Assembly: GCA_020466095.1 (NCBI GenBank)
Contig: CM035806.1
Location: 93,551,554-93,615,553 of the forward strand
DNA length: 64,000 nucleotides
DNA from: Chlorops oryzae
Taxonomy: Eukaryota; Arthropoda; Insecta; Diptera; Chloropidae
Reading direction: 5' to 3'
Of this stretch, positions 32,330 through 43,774 are shown piece by piece. A program made the translations under genes and the position numbers. The notes beneath the pieces are model-generated. The model ran no database searches. It was not told the DNA's origin and saw nothing but the letters and a program-made list of their open reading frames with translations. How positions within the stretch are numbered: the stretch's first letter is position 1; each line of letters starts with the position of its first letter.

Positions 32330-32908
32330 TTTGAAAAAGTAATGATGCAGAACTTAATAATGGACCGATCAAGTAAAATTTTTATGGGAGGATGTTAAGG
32401 GCTACAAAGAAAGCATAAGTGCCAAATTTCGTTTAAGTCCCATTTCGGGTGTAGGAGACAATTTTCGAAAAACGCCTTTCTGCCACGCCCACTGTTTTAA
32501 TTTTTCGAAATCATATTACTTGCCTTTAAGCACGTTCAAATATCCAATTTCATCAAAATATCTTGGAAAACTTCGATATTAGAGCAGTTTTTGTGATATT
32601 CGTAACAGACCCTTGCACTGAAGGTACCCCTAAAAATGGTCCGATCGGGTCCATTCTCGAACATGTTCTTACTTATGTCCCCGTGAGAACGCATACCGAA
32701 TTTCGCCAAAATAACTCAATTGCTTCTATAAGAAAACTACATACAGACAAACAGACGGACAGACGGACTGGAGCATGTCTAAATCGAATCTCCGGGTGAC
32801 GCTGATCATTTCTATATATATTTTGTATGTCTATGTCGACTGGTTCTGGGTGTTACACACAACCACACAAACGCAATATACCCTCGACACAGTGTGTGTC
32901 GGGTATAA
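32330..32908 (+). mobile_element. INE-1/DINE-1-like Helentron copy
   Basis: The order of phrases is that of fly INE-1/DINE-1-type repeats: ctgccacgcccac near 32480, the run acagacggacagacggac near 32752, gtgacgctgatcatttct, ctgggtgttacacacaacc and the terminal pair tataccctcgacaca / tgtgtcgggtataaaa. It is non-coding and moves by a Helentron encoded elsewhere. The left boundary is approximate. Confidence 0.75.
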
Positions 32909-33397
32909 AAATACAGTTTTATATCATAATACCTAATTTAATCGAAAATACAACCGTGAATTTGAGTTGTTAGATTCGTTGTTTTTCATAATACCGAAAA
33001 ACAACTGGTTTAAACTTTTACAACCAAAAAAAGTTCTAATTGTAAATTACAGTAGGGGCAATAAATAAATGATTATTTTCCAGTCCGTGTATAAAAACTA
33101 TACGTCAATATATCTAGGAGATTGAGTAGTTCCCAAATAATACAAAAGCATTTATATTTGAGGGCACAAAAACATTTCTCTTGTAGAACGAACTGTAATT
33201 TTTTCTGCTTATTGAGTATGTGGAGTACTCGGAAGACGTATTATTCACGATGTTGCAGGGAGAGATTTCTTATCAATATTATGAGACTGATGGAATGAAA
33301 GAAAGTTGTTTTAAAATACACTGTGCGACAATTTTTCGGTGATCGTTTGGGGGTGGAATATACTAGTGCATCATGAAAGTACTTGAAAAAACATTAA
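32909..33397. other. Unassigned AT-rich stretch
   Basis: I see no open frame or terminal repeat. A phrase tagtgcatcatgaaagta near 33363 also occurs at 31933, so part of this may be a dispersed repeat. Confidence 0.35.
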
Positions 33398-34127
33398 GGG
33401 GACCTTCTGGTCTAGACCACGAAAATTTAGGGTACTTTCATGATTTTTTTTTGGTATTAAGCCAAATAAAAAACGATTTTCTAAGTATGCAGGCTTATTA
33501 TATTCTTTATTGGCAAAAAATCAAAAATGTTGTTGTAATTTTTTTTTTTTTTTTTTGGTATTTTAAAAATGGCGTTGAAGTAGACCCTCTTTGAAAAAGT
33601 ACCTCCGTGGTGTGAAAGATTTTGGCAGTTCTGGTAATCGAAAAAAAAAAAATCAAAAATATGTTATTAATCAGAATGAATGCGGCTATGGCAGGAACAA
33701 GAATAAAAAAAATTTTTTTTTAAATTGACAAAATGGCGCAATTTTTTATTTCAACCATCAAAAACTCCCCTTTTTTTGACCATTTTTTTGATGAAAAAAT
33801 ATGAAGTTCTTGAAACAAAAATTCGATTCTAGTTCGGGTCATAGCCATTGATGTTATGAATAATATATAAAAATTCCAGACAAATCGGTTCGATGGTTTT
33901 TTTGTTTTCATTCACACCAGGTCAAAAAAAGTGGTTTTGAGATAAACGCATTCAAAGTTGCTTTGATCAAGCGCGCTGCCTGCTGTCTCCACCTTCTAAA
34001 AAGGCTGTAGCAAAACAAATATTGTCAATATCTTCACGAAACTTTGCCAGCATATTCTTATAAGTCTATTCTTCCGAAATATATAAAAAAAATCAATTTT
34101 CAAAAAATTCTAGACCAGAAGGTCCCC
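33398..34127. mobile_element. TTAA-flanked MITE, 730 bp
   Basis: The ends GGGGACCTTCTGGTCTAGA and TCTAGACCAGAAGGTCCCC are exact complements with TTAA on both sides (33394-33397 and 34128-34131). It is non-coding. A relative of almost the same length, with the GGGG(A/G)(C/T)CTTCT ends, lies at 51676-52404. A TTAA duplication fits piggyBac or Kolobok; the ends do not decide. Confidence 0.75.
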
Positions 34128-34282
34128 TTAACCCATTATCTGCCGGTACCAAAAATCCGATGAATTTAGGCTTGAGTTTGATTTGGCAAGCTTCTAGTGC
34201 TGTAATTAAGAGATTTCAGCGCTTTTGAACAAAATACAAATTTTTTATTGAGAGATATGGGGTGGTCGATATATCGACTATA

Positions 34283-36047
34283 CACTGCGCGCCACTTGAA
34301 TAGCACATATAACAAATATTTGTTTATAGATAAATATCTCTCGATTCATATAAGTTGGAGCGTTAAATTTTGTTTGTATTGAAGGCACATCAATCAGTAA
34401 TATAATCCCGCTTAAATGGCTGAAATATGTGGAGCGGTGAATTTTTAATTAATTTTTGAACGAATCAACTCCAAAAAAGGATCATAAAACTTGCACCACT
34501 TGAATAGAACACCTTTAAAAAAAAAAAGCGAGTTTTCAACATTTTCTTGTCTGACCTTTATGCATACGTAAATAAAACGTAATTAGAACATTTTCCATAA
34601 AAAAGATAATCTTTTAATAATTGGTGAAACCCGCTTTTTTGCTTATAACTTCAAGCACCCAGTTTGGGATGGACTCGTGCATTAAAGCAATATAAGAAAG
34701 TTGGATGGTGTTCCAAGCGTTTTATATGGCGTTAATTAGTTCGCAAACAGCTGAGAACTGTTTTCCAGGTTCATAGACCTTTCGGGTTAGCGAACCCCAA
34801 ATGTTTTCTATGATGTTTAAGTCTGGTGAATATGGATGCCAGATTTAAAGCGCTACATTTTGCTTTAGTATGTTGGACTTTACAGCCCGGGCAGTGTGAA
34901 TCGGAGCGGCATCATGCAAAGGTCCGAAAATCTCGCTAAAACAAGGAAACGCCTTCTGAAGCACACCACAGTATGCCGTTGCATTGAGAGTCGTATTCAA
35001 AAATAGCAGTTCACAAGTGCCGTAGTATGAGATCGCTCTCTACATCACCACACCGCTTGCTCGACTGTGATCACGGTTCAAATAGTGTCTTTCTTGCATT
35101 AATACATGAAAATAAAAACTATAGCCATCTGGTCTTTCCAAATTACATTTTTTCTCACCTGAGAACACAACACGATGCGATTCGGTAGTCCACGACAGGT
35201 TGGCGCGGCAGAATTTGAGGTGTTGCTCCCTAAGGGCGGGGTTGAGTGGGGCTATCTTCTTAGTATTTAGTCTTTGAATATGGCCAGCCTTCGATATTAA
35301 AAGCCTTATGGTAGTTAAACTCGCATTAACACCTGGTGTTTGTCTTATCTTTGCTATGGAGTCGTGCAAGTTTGAAAATAAGTCGCTTGTCCGCCTCAGG
35401 AAGGACACGATGCGTTCGGCCTTACGTGTTTTTCCCATATTTGGCTTCATTTTAAAAAAGGCAGATATAACTTTTCGGCTTTTTTCGATTTTTTTTTTTA
35501 TATTTGCGAAACATATACACCCCTATTATGATTGTCGACTACTGATAGAGAATCGAAAAATTTCTATCGTCGACTAAAATTTTCAATTTTCCACATACTA
35601 GAAAATGAAAAATTTTAGTCGACGATAGAACTTTTTCGATTCTCTATCAGTAGTCGACAATCATAATAGAGCTGACAGTCCCATATCCTTGTACGCTTTG
35701 ATTTCGCCCTTTTTGTTCTCGTTTAAGGCTTTTACACAAACCATTTCAACTTTAGTTAGCCTCAAAAATATGCTAGCTCATTAAATTATATAAAAACAAG
35801 CATTTAACGTCGAAAGCCACTCGATTTGATAAACTGTTCTATTTAAATGGTGAAAAAATTTTACATGCTTTTCGTCAACACGAAAACAAAATAGAAAAAA
35901 TTCTTATAATGTTTCACTTCTCGTGCACGAATTTTGTGATAGAAAACGAAAAAGAGCTAATAAGAAGATTTATGAAGAATTAACCGCAATCCACCAAGCA
36001 ATTATATTGAAAAATTGACTGGTGTGCTATTCAAGTGGCGCGGAGTG
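34283..36047 (-). mobile_element. Tc1-like transposon with degraded transposase
   Basis: The inverted ends CACTGCGCGCCACTTGAATA and, from the right, CACTCCGCGCCACTTGAATA are flanked by TA (34281-34282 and 36048-36049). The transposase is on the minus strand: the helix-turn-helix part and VFSGEKKCNLERPDGY lie at 35450-35040, and SPDLNIIENIWGSLTRK, the final Asp-Glu region, at about 34835-34780. The first catalytic Asp is replaced by Gly (FSGEK for FSDEK), and frameshifts and stops separate the parts. The element is dead and holds a hairpin MITE. Confidence 0.85.
35526..35666. mobile_element. Hairpin MITE (141 bp) with TA duplication
   Basis: Two arms of about 60 bp, starting TTATGATTGTCGACTACTGA, form an almost perfect palindrome around a short centre, with TA on both sides (35524-35525 and 35667-35668). 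The TA duplication points to movement by a Tc1/mariner transposase. It sits inside the Tc1-like element, near the 5' end of its transposase gene. Confidence 0.8.
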
Positions 36048-36049
36048 TA

Positions 36050-36560
36050 AAGTGATTCTGCCTTTGGTCGACATATCGACATATAGTAATATAGGGGACA
36101 CTAACAACAACAACCGAATTCCGTGGTGAACTAGTGATGCTATAATTTTTTGAGTATGCACTCAATTTTTTAACTAAACATACTTGCGTTGAAATTTTTT
36201 ATCGTTTTCTTTTTAATGTAAAACTTTTAAAGGTTTTTATGATAGTTTATGCAATTCTGTACCCTTTTCATTCAGAAGAGATCCAAAAATATATAGTTTA
36301 TGCATTCTATTTATCATGATATGTAATAAGTACTTGAGCAACTAGTTATGTATCGATCAATATTTCATATAAGCTGTTCTGTGGTGTAATTCAAACTTTT
36401 TGAGAATCGGTCATATACGAGTACTCTGCTTTAGCGTTCCTCAATAATATGAGCAAAATTTTTATTTTTCGATGTCGTAACGCTTTAAGAAAGTATCATC
36501 ACACATCACACTGGCGCTTTATCGACGGATTTTTGCCTCTTTAAAGGCACACAAATTTCG
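36050..36560. other. Unassigned AT-rich stretch
   Basis: Nothing recognisable was found here. The start of the LINE that follows is estimated at 36505-36580. Confidence 0.4.
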
Positions 36561-36579
36561 AAACAAAAGGTAATAAAAC

Positions 36580-38040
36580 TTGAATATTGCAAAAATCAAT
36601 CCATCCCGCTCGCTGTTCAGAAAACTTAAATTCAAAAGAGACAGCTGGTTGCCGTCGATCATCAGCTGGCAGCAGTGCTACCAGATCTCATTCATGCCAG
36701 TAAACCGCTCACCGCCGCAAAGTGGCGAGGACACAAACCAATCATCTACCTGCCATCAAACAACAGATGGCGCTTCTTCGCAACATCCAAACCTACTTAA
36801 CCAGTAAACCACAAGCCAATTCTCCGCATTAAAAAGCCATTTTCAAAGGCAACGATCTTATTCAACAAGCAAATGCACTTCGAATCCGAAAATTTGTTCG
36901 CAATTGATCGTTCCCCTAAATTCTAAACCAATCGTGGAAAAATGAACCAAAGTTACAAACTCAAAAAGACCAAGAAGCAGTCCTCAAAACGCTAAAACCG
37001 CCAAACAAAAAAGCTAAACTACTGGCTTAGCAACACAAATCAATTTGATGCTCTTTCTGTTGATGATGAAACTGAAGTTCTTCCAGAAAAGCAAGAACCA
37101 AAAACCATAAAACCACCACCAATCTTTGTGGATAAGGTGGAAAATATTCACCCACTTTTAGAAATGCTAAACGAGTCTGTAGGCAATAACTACAAACTAA
37201 GAGTCATTACAGCTAACCGCGTCAAAATTCAGCCTAAAACTCCAGAAACATTTTCTATCATCGTCAAAATGCTTGAAAGCAAAAATACTGAGTTTTTCAC
37301 CTACAAGCCGAAAAATGAAAGATGTTTCAAAGTTATTCTTAGAAACATGCATCACTCTGTCGAACCAGAAGAAATCAAATCGGCTTTAAAAATTTATGGC
37401 CATTTGGTAACGAACGTTTGGAACATGAAACACTCACAAACCAAAAAGGCCTTTCCAATGTTTGTTGTCGAATTAGAGCAAAACTCAAATAATAAGGAAA
37501 TTTATGACCTTAGAAAGTCTACTTAATAGTCGAGTTTCATTTGAACCTCCTCATCCCAAACGCGATCTCCCACAGTGTTCACGGTGTCAACATTACGGTC
37601 ACACAAAATCAGGCTGTCGAAGACTGCCTAAATGCATCAAATGCGCAGGTGAGCACATATCTGCAGAATGCGACAGGAAAACTAGATCAAAAGTCGTCAA
37701 ATGCGCACTATGCGAAGGAAATCACCCTGCAAACTACAAAGGATGCTCGGTCTACCAAAATTTAAAATCGGTTGCATATCCACCTCTAAGAAAAAAAAGC
37801 CACGCCTTCTCAACCTAATACTGAAACTCAAACTGCCCAACAACACCAGCAAACTCGACAAAATTTACACCCTCAGCAACCAACGTATGCCCAAATGGTG
37901 AGTGATTTCCAAGCTCAAGCCTCCAATACCAGCGATAGCGATGCTTTAATTAGCGAAATGCGTGAGATGATGAAACTCCTAAGGGATGTCATGAGCCAAA
38001 TTACTTCTATGACAAATCTGCTTGTGAATCTCGTGTCTAA
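36580..38040 (+). pseudogene. Jockey-like LINE (copy 1), ORF1 gag-like protein
   Basis: ORF1 encodes the nucleic-acid-binding protein of a Jockey-clade LINE. Frames at 36580-36804, 37128-37523 and 37504-37815 must be joined over stops and frameshifts. The last carries three zinc knuckles (CSRCQHYGHTKSGC, CIKCAGEHISAEC and CALCEGNHPANYKGC), and the middle part has the pre-knuckle domain FKVILRNMHHSVEPEEIKSA. The same order is found in the better-kept copy at 42205-43774. It is decayed and not expected to work. Confidence 0.75.
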
Positions 38041-38049
38041 AACCATCCC

Positions 38050-40745
38050 ATGTCGATAAACATTGTCATATGGAACGCAAATGGGCTGTCACATCACTCT
38101 TCTGAGTTAAAACTATTTTTAAATAAAAATAATGTAGACATTCTGCTAGTTTCAGAAACACATTTTACGGAAAAAAGCTATTTCAAGATTCCATCTTACT
38201 CTCTTTATCATACTATGCATCCCGATGGTACTGCTCACGGGGGATCGGCCATTTTAATAAAAAAGACAATCAAGCACTATGAATCATTACACTACAGAAC
38301 AAAAGAGATTCAGGCCACAAATATTATAGTAGAGGACTCAGTTGGCTCACTACTCATTTTTTCTATATATAGCCCCCCTAAACATAATATCAAAAAAGAA
38401 TCGTATAAAAAGTTCTTTACAACCTTAGGCTGTCGTTTCATAGCTGGAGGCGACTACAACGCAAAAACCACCCTTTGGGGATCCCGACTCACAACAACAA
38501 AAGGTTGTGAGCTGTTTAGCGCCATCAGTCTCATGAATCTAAAAGTCTTTTCATCTGGAGAACCGACATACTGGCCATCTGATCTCAATAAAACACCAGC
38601 TCTCGTAGATTTCTGTGTAACAAAAGGTATCTCAAATGAAAATGTAAACTGCAGATCTAGTTTTGAGCTTTCTTCAGACCATTCACCCGTGCTTATAACA
38701 TAAAGCAAAACGCTTCAAAAAACCATTGGAAACTGTCGCCTCTGTAATAGACGTACAAATTGGACTCACTTTAAAACCATTTTGTCGACGACTCTCAGTA
38801 AGAAACTCCCACTTAAAGACGAAGAGGATATAATCGAGGCTACTGAATACCTTATCATGTCTATAAAAAAAGCAGCCTGGGAATCCACTCCAGAAACGAT
38901 GAGTTATATTCAAAAACGCAATTACCCTAATACCAAAATAACATAATAAAATAAGAGAAAAACGCGAAATGAGAAAAATATGGCAGCAAACCAGATATCC
39001 AGAAGACAAACGTCGCTTAAATAAAGCTACAAAGGAACTGAATTTGTTACTTCAGAAACAAAAAGATCAAGATTTGCACCACTTCTTACATAGCTTGGAG
39101 CCAACCCATCTCTCTAACTACTCACTATGGAAGATTAGCAAAAAAATAAACTCTTCAGTTGTTTTCCGATCGCCACTTCGAAAACCCGACAACTTATGGG
39201 CAAAAACTCCAATCGATAAAGCAAAACTTTTTGCTGATCATCTTAAAAGCGTGTTCTCTCCGAACAGCACTGCCGGCGATCCCAACACAGACGCCGAGGT
39301 TTCTGCTTTCTTGGAAGAAATCCACCAAATGGAGTTACCGTTAAGAAAATGCACTAAGATTGAAATAATCAATACAATACAAAACTTAAAGGACCATAAG
39401 ACTCCTGGCTATGATCGGACACCGCTGAAGTTCTTAAAAAAATTCCAGTTCAAGCCATTGACTTTATTACCCATTTGTTTAACGCCTGTTTACTTAAAAG
39501 TATCTTCCCTGCACAATGGAAATTTTCTGAAATCAAGATGATACTCAAACCAGGGAAAGCAAGTGAAGATGTTAAATCCTACCGCCCTATAAGCCTTCTT
39601 CCTATCCTATCTAAGGTCCTGGAAATTTTATTTTTAAAACGTCGTCTACCTATTATCGAGAGCAAACAAATCATTCCAAACCACCAATTTGGATTTAGAA
39701 AACAGCACTCAACTATTGAGCAGGTTCACAGGCTAGTTGAAATAATACAAACAGCGCTCGATCGGAAAAAGTATTGCTCTGCATCCTTCTTGGATATCTC
39801 TCAAGCCTTCGACAGAGTATGGCACGACGGACTCTTATTTAAAGTAAAAAAACGCTTCCACTGAATATCTATCTCTTCATAAGATCTTATCTTTCTCACC
39901 GGCTTTTCTACGTAAATTGCGACAGCGAGATGTCTTCATTCCACCCAATCCAAGCTGGAGTTCCACAGGGCAGTGTTCTGGGTCCTGTTCTCTATCTTAT
40001 TTATACCTACGACCTACCTACAACAGAAAGCATAACAACTGGCACTTTTGCCGTGACACCGCTATCATTACGACCGCATTAGATCCTAAAGTAGCATCAT
40101 CCGAGCTTCAAACGGGATTGTACCGAATTTCTGTTTGGCTGAAGAGTTGGCGATTGAAGGTCAACGAATTGAAGTCAACCCATGGTACATTTACACTCAG
40201 GAAAAACTCATGTCCACAAATCAAGCTAAACAATAATGAAATTCCCCAATCCGAAAGTGTCAAATACCTAGGTATGCACCTAGATAGACGTTTAACTTGG
40301 AGAGAGCATATCTTTACCAAAAGGAAAGCCTTGGGTATTCAATTCCGAAATATGTATTGGTTACTAAATCGTAAATCTCCACTCTCCATGGACAACAAAA
40401 TTCTCTTATATAAATCGATAATTAAGCCAGTCTGGACCTATGGTATCCAGCTGTGGGGAACAGCTGCAAACTCCAACTTAGAAATTCTCCAAAGATTCCA
40501 ATCAAAAATTCTGCGAATTCTGGTTAACGCTCCTTGGTACGTGACTAACGCCCAAATTCATCGTGATCTGCGAATACCATTATTAAAAGATGAAATCAAA
40601 AGACTAAGCACGAAATATCGAGATCGTATATGATTACATCCAAATGATCTAGCTCTCAGGTTGATGTCACCATCTCAGACTTTTTCAAGGCTCAAAAGGA
40701 AAACACCGCTTCAGCTCATCTAAAAGACTCTACGATACTAAGACT
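38050..40745 (+). pseudogene. Jockey-like LINE (copy 1), ORF2 endonuclease/reverse transcriptase
   Basis: ORF2 starts MSINIVIWNANGLS at 38050. Endonuclease blocks SETHFTEKSYF, AGGDYNAKTTLWGSR and SSDHSPV are visible before a break near 38703. The reverse transcriptase part follows in several frames: YRPISLLPILSKVLE, HQFGFRKQHSTIEQV, FLDISQAFDRVWHDG, AGVPQGSVLGPVLY and YLGMHLDRRLTW. The catalytic FADD box is destroyed by a small deletion at about 40050. It ends without a clear poly-A near 40745, next to a viral/Polinton-type relic. It belongs to the same family as the copy at 41903-46937. Confidence 0.8.
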
Positions 40746-40756
40746 TTTAGTTTAAT

Positions 40757-41694
40757 ACTTTAAAGGATATTCCACAGGGAATATACCTTACTAATTCCTT
40801 CATTGTTATTATGTTTTTTCTGAATCCATAATGGAAGCACTATATGACTAGATCCTCTCATGGGTCTATATTGGTTAATGTTCACTTCCAAGTGAACAAT
40901 TCGTAAAAGAGACCATCCAATATCCCTTTCTTGAAGAACACTCATTTTTTCCAAAATATCTTTGCATTTCTTGGAAAAGTCCTCATTTATATCTGATGAC
41001 TCCGTTAATATAGTCATTTTAGTTGAGAAAGATTTTATCATTATTTTTGTTTCTTCCTCATTTTGCTTGTTTAGCAAATACTCGCAAAATAGTTCTACGT
41101 TAGATTTTATCGATGTATGCTTTAGAATTAGGTTGCTCAATGTGTCCAGAACTTGTGTTTTTGCAGCTGCAAAGAACTGTTCTGGAATGAGTATACTTTC
41201 ATCCTTATTCACATAAACTAGAGTTTCCATTTTTTCGTTAAAAGCATGATTTATCCTCTTGAGGTTTTCACTAAAGTCAACCATGCTATTCTTTTTATGT
41301 TGATTGGTTCGCAGATCCAAGACCAATCTGTTATAATAACATCTACTTCACATGGTTCACATTTCTTCGTGACAGGGTTTTCATCAGACATGTTTTGATC
41401 TTGGATTTGAAATTCCGTACCATGAAGTGTCTCATAATGACTTTTTATAGCAAAACGGTTTTTAAATCTAATACCGCAATATTCGCACAGAATATCAGAA
41501 TCGTTTTGGTCTTGGTTTGTAAGCTCCATACTATGAGTTGTCTCATAATGTCGTTTGAGAGTAAAATTATTCTTTAAAACAACACCGCAATATTCGCATA
41601 AAAAATTATTCTTTAAATGCATTGCCCTTTTATGGCGTTTCATACCCGTTTCTGAAGAAAACTCCTTTAAACAAATTTTGCAAGCCTTATTCAT
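40757..41694 (-). pseudogene. N-terminal relic of a viral/Polinton-type polymerase-associated protein with C2H2 fingers
   Basis: From ATG 41694 the minus strand reads MNKACKICLKEFSSETGMKR with three C2H2 fingers (CKIC...H...H, CEYCGVVLKN, CEYCGIRFKN). A frameshift near 41330 leads to a second part with FCEYLLNKQNEEETK, DIGWSLLRIVHLEVNINQYR and RGSSHIVLPLWIQ. That order - C2H2 fingers, a coiled segment, then W..L.I..LEVNI..Y.P.RGSS.I.LP - is what I recall from large arthropod proteins tied to type-B DNA polymerase genes of Polinton-like or viral insertions. The frame stops just after NIL, before the polymerase part. It is broken and truncated; the family call is from memory. Confidence 0.45.
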
Positions 41695-42204
41695 TTTGAT
41701 TGTTAATTTTTATATTCTAGAAACAAAGGTTGCTACTATATCAATATCTGTTTGACTACACTTGTAAGACTGATAGCGTCAATAGAACAAATTTTATTTT
41801 TATACCTTCACACTTTTCTTCAAACTTCCACACAGTTTCTCACCCACACCATACTCACACATATATTAGGTGTAGTAAAAAGAAATCCATTATTTTTCCA
41901 AAGAAGAAGCAACACTGTTGTCGCGTTCGGCTGTGTTGTTTTAAGCGCTCCAGTAAACTTTTAAATTCCGACATCCGATTAGACAGAAAACTACAAGTTA
42001 AGTCGTATTTCCTCGCGAACGGCTGAGTATTGTTGTCCAGCCGATTCCCTGCTTTTGGGCAGTGAGTTGAGGAATTAAAATCAAATTTTCCTCAAAGTTA
42101 AGTATATTCCAAAATCCATTCATTCCTGTTTGTTTACAAAAACACTTTTATAGACAGAGACAACTGTTTGCTGCAGCTGATTCAGCTGTCAGCTGGATCA
42201 AGTG

Positions 42205-43774
42205 ATGCCAATATCTCGTTCACCTCCAAAAAATAGCGTCGACACAAACCATGGGTTCTTAGCTACAGAAGATGCTATAAATCAAGTTTCACAACTACCC
42301 AACAAACAATTCCTTCGCGACAACGAAAGTTTTCAACAGTTCGCAGCTAACAGCCAATTTTCTATGTTGAAAAGCCATTTTCAGAGGCAACGTTCCAATT
42401 CCACCGGCGAAACAGTTCCAAAATTCATAAAAAAAAGGCAATTTAAATCTAGCTGATCCTACAGCACCTCCCATTACCAGCACTTCAACAACAACAAACG
42501 CGTCGACCTCAGGTAACGCAGCTTTAGAAGAATCTTTAAACTCAAACAATAAGTCAAAAGAACAAATCGAGCAGAAGGCGATGCTGATTGGCATGCATCG
42601 CTACGTTAATATAATTAAACGTAAAAGAAGTCCAACTGGAAAACACGCTAATAGGGCTAAACTAAATAAAACGGAAGTCATATCCACCCCCACTAATATG
42701 TTATCGGGTAACCGTTTTGCTCCACTAGCTGACAAATCGAATGATAATTCATCCGAAAATCAGCCTACTAGAGAATTCAAACCGCCTCCAATTTATTTGC
42801 GTGAGCGGAGCTCTAATAGCCTCGTTGCCAGCCTCATTCGCCTGATAGGCAAAGATAGCTTCCATATCGTGCCATTAACTCGTGGGAATATTCACGAGAC
42901 AAAAATCCAAATTTATAATGAAAGAAATTATAGAATTGTCGCTAAAAACTTAGAAGACAGCAAAAAGAGTTTTTATACTTACCAACTAAAGAGCAGCAAA
43001 GGCATTTCTGTTGTAATAAAAGGCCTTGAATCAGATATAGAGCCATCTGAAATTAAGCAGGCCTTGGAAGAAAAGGGCTTCCAGGTCAAGCATGTAATTA
43101 ATATAATAAATAGACAGAAAGTCCCTCAGCCCATGTTCAAAATTGAACTCTGCCCTGATGCTGTAAAATTAAGGAAAAATGAGAATCACCCTGTATATAG
43201 TTTACAGTATCTTCTTAGCCGTAGGATTTCAGTAGAAGAACCGCTTAAACGTAGCGGACCTGTGCAATGCACAAATTGCCAAGAGTATGGTCATACAAAG
43301 ACATACTGCACCTTACGCGTAGTATGCGTCATATGTGGAGAGTTTCATCACTCTTCCGTCTGCAATAACAAGAGTAGCAACGATCTTATTTTGAAAAAGT
43401 GTAGTAATTGTGGCGGAAACCACACAGCTAATTACAGGGGCTGCCCTATTTATAAGGAGCTTAAAAATCGTTTGGTTTTACAGAAAGAAGCCGCCTGTAA
43501 TTCTCAAAAGCAAGTATTTCTAACTCGTTCATCGGCTCAAACGCAAGCCAAATCAATTCCGTCCGTCAATCCCAGCTTATCCTACGCTGATGCTTTAAAA
43601 TCTGGTGTAAATAACGCACAGAATGTACCAAAACAACTGAATAGCAGTTTGGAAAATATGATTTTCAATTTGACGCAATGTATGTCACAATTTATGGCAT
43701 CAATGCAAACTACACTACAGGAGTTAGTGCGGACGCAAAACCAAATGCTCCAAATTCTTATCTCCCAAAAATGA
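42205..43774 (+). pseudogene. Jockey-like LINE (copy 2), ORF1 gag-like protein
   Basis: ATG 42205 reads MPISRSPPKNSVDTNHG; a frameshift at about 42440 leads to the frame with ADPTAPPITSTST that runs open to 43774. The protein has a basic serine/threonine-rich N-terminus, the pre-knuckle domain (ISVVIKGLESDIEPSEIKQA), three zinc knuckles (CTNCQEYGHTKTYC, CVICGEFHHSSVC, CSNCGGNHTANYRGC) and a C-terminal coiled stretch. The stop overlaps the ORF2 start as ATGA (43771-43774), which suggests coupled re-initiation of ORF2. It binds LINE RNA to form the transposition particle. Confidence 0.85.
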
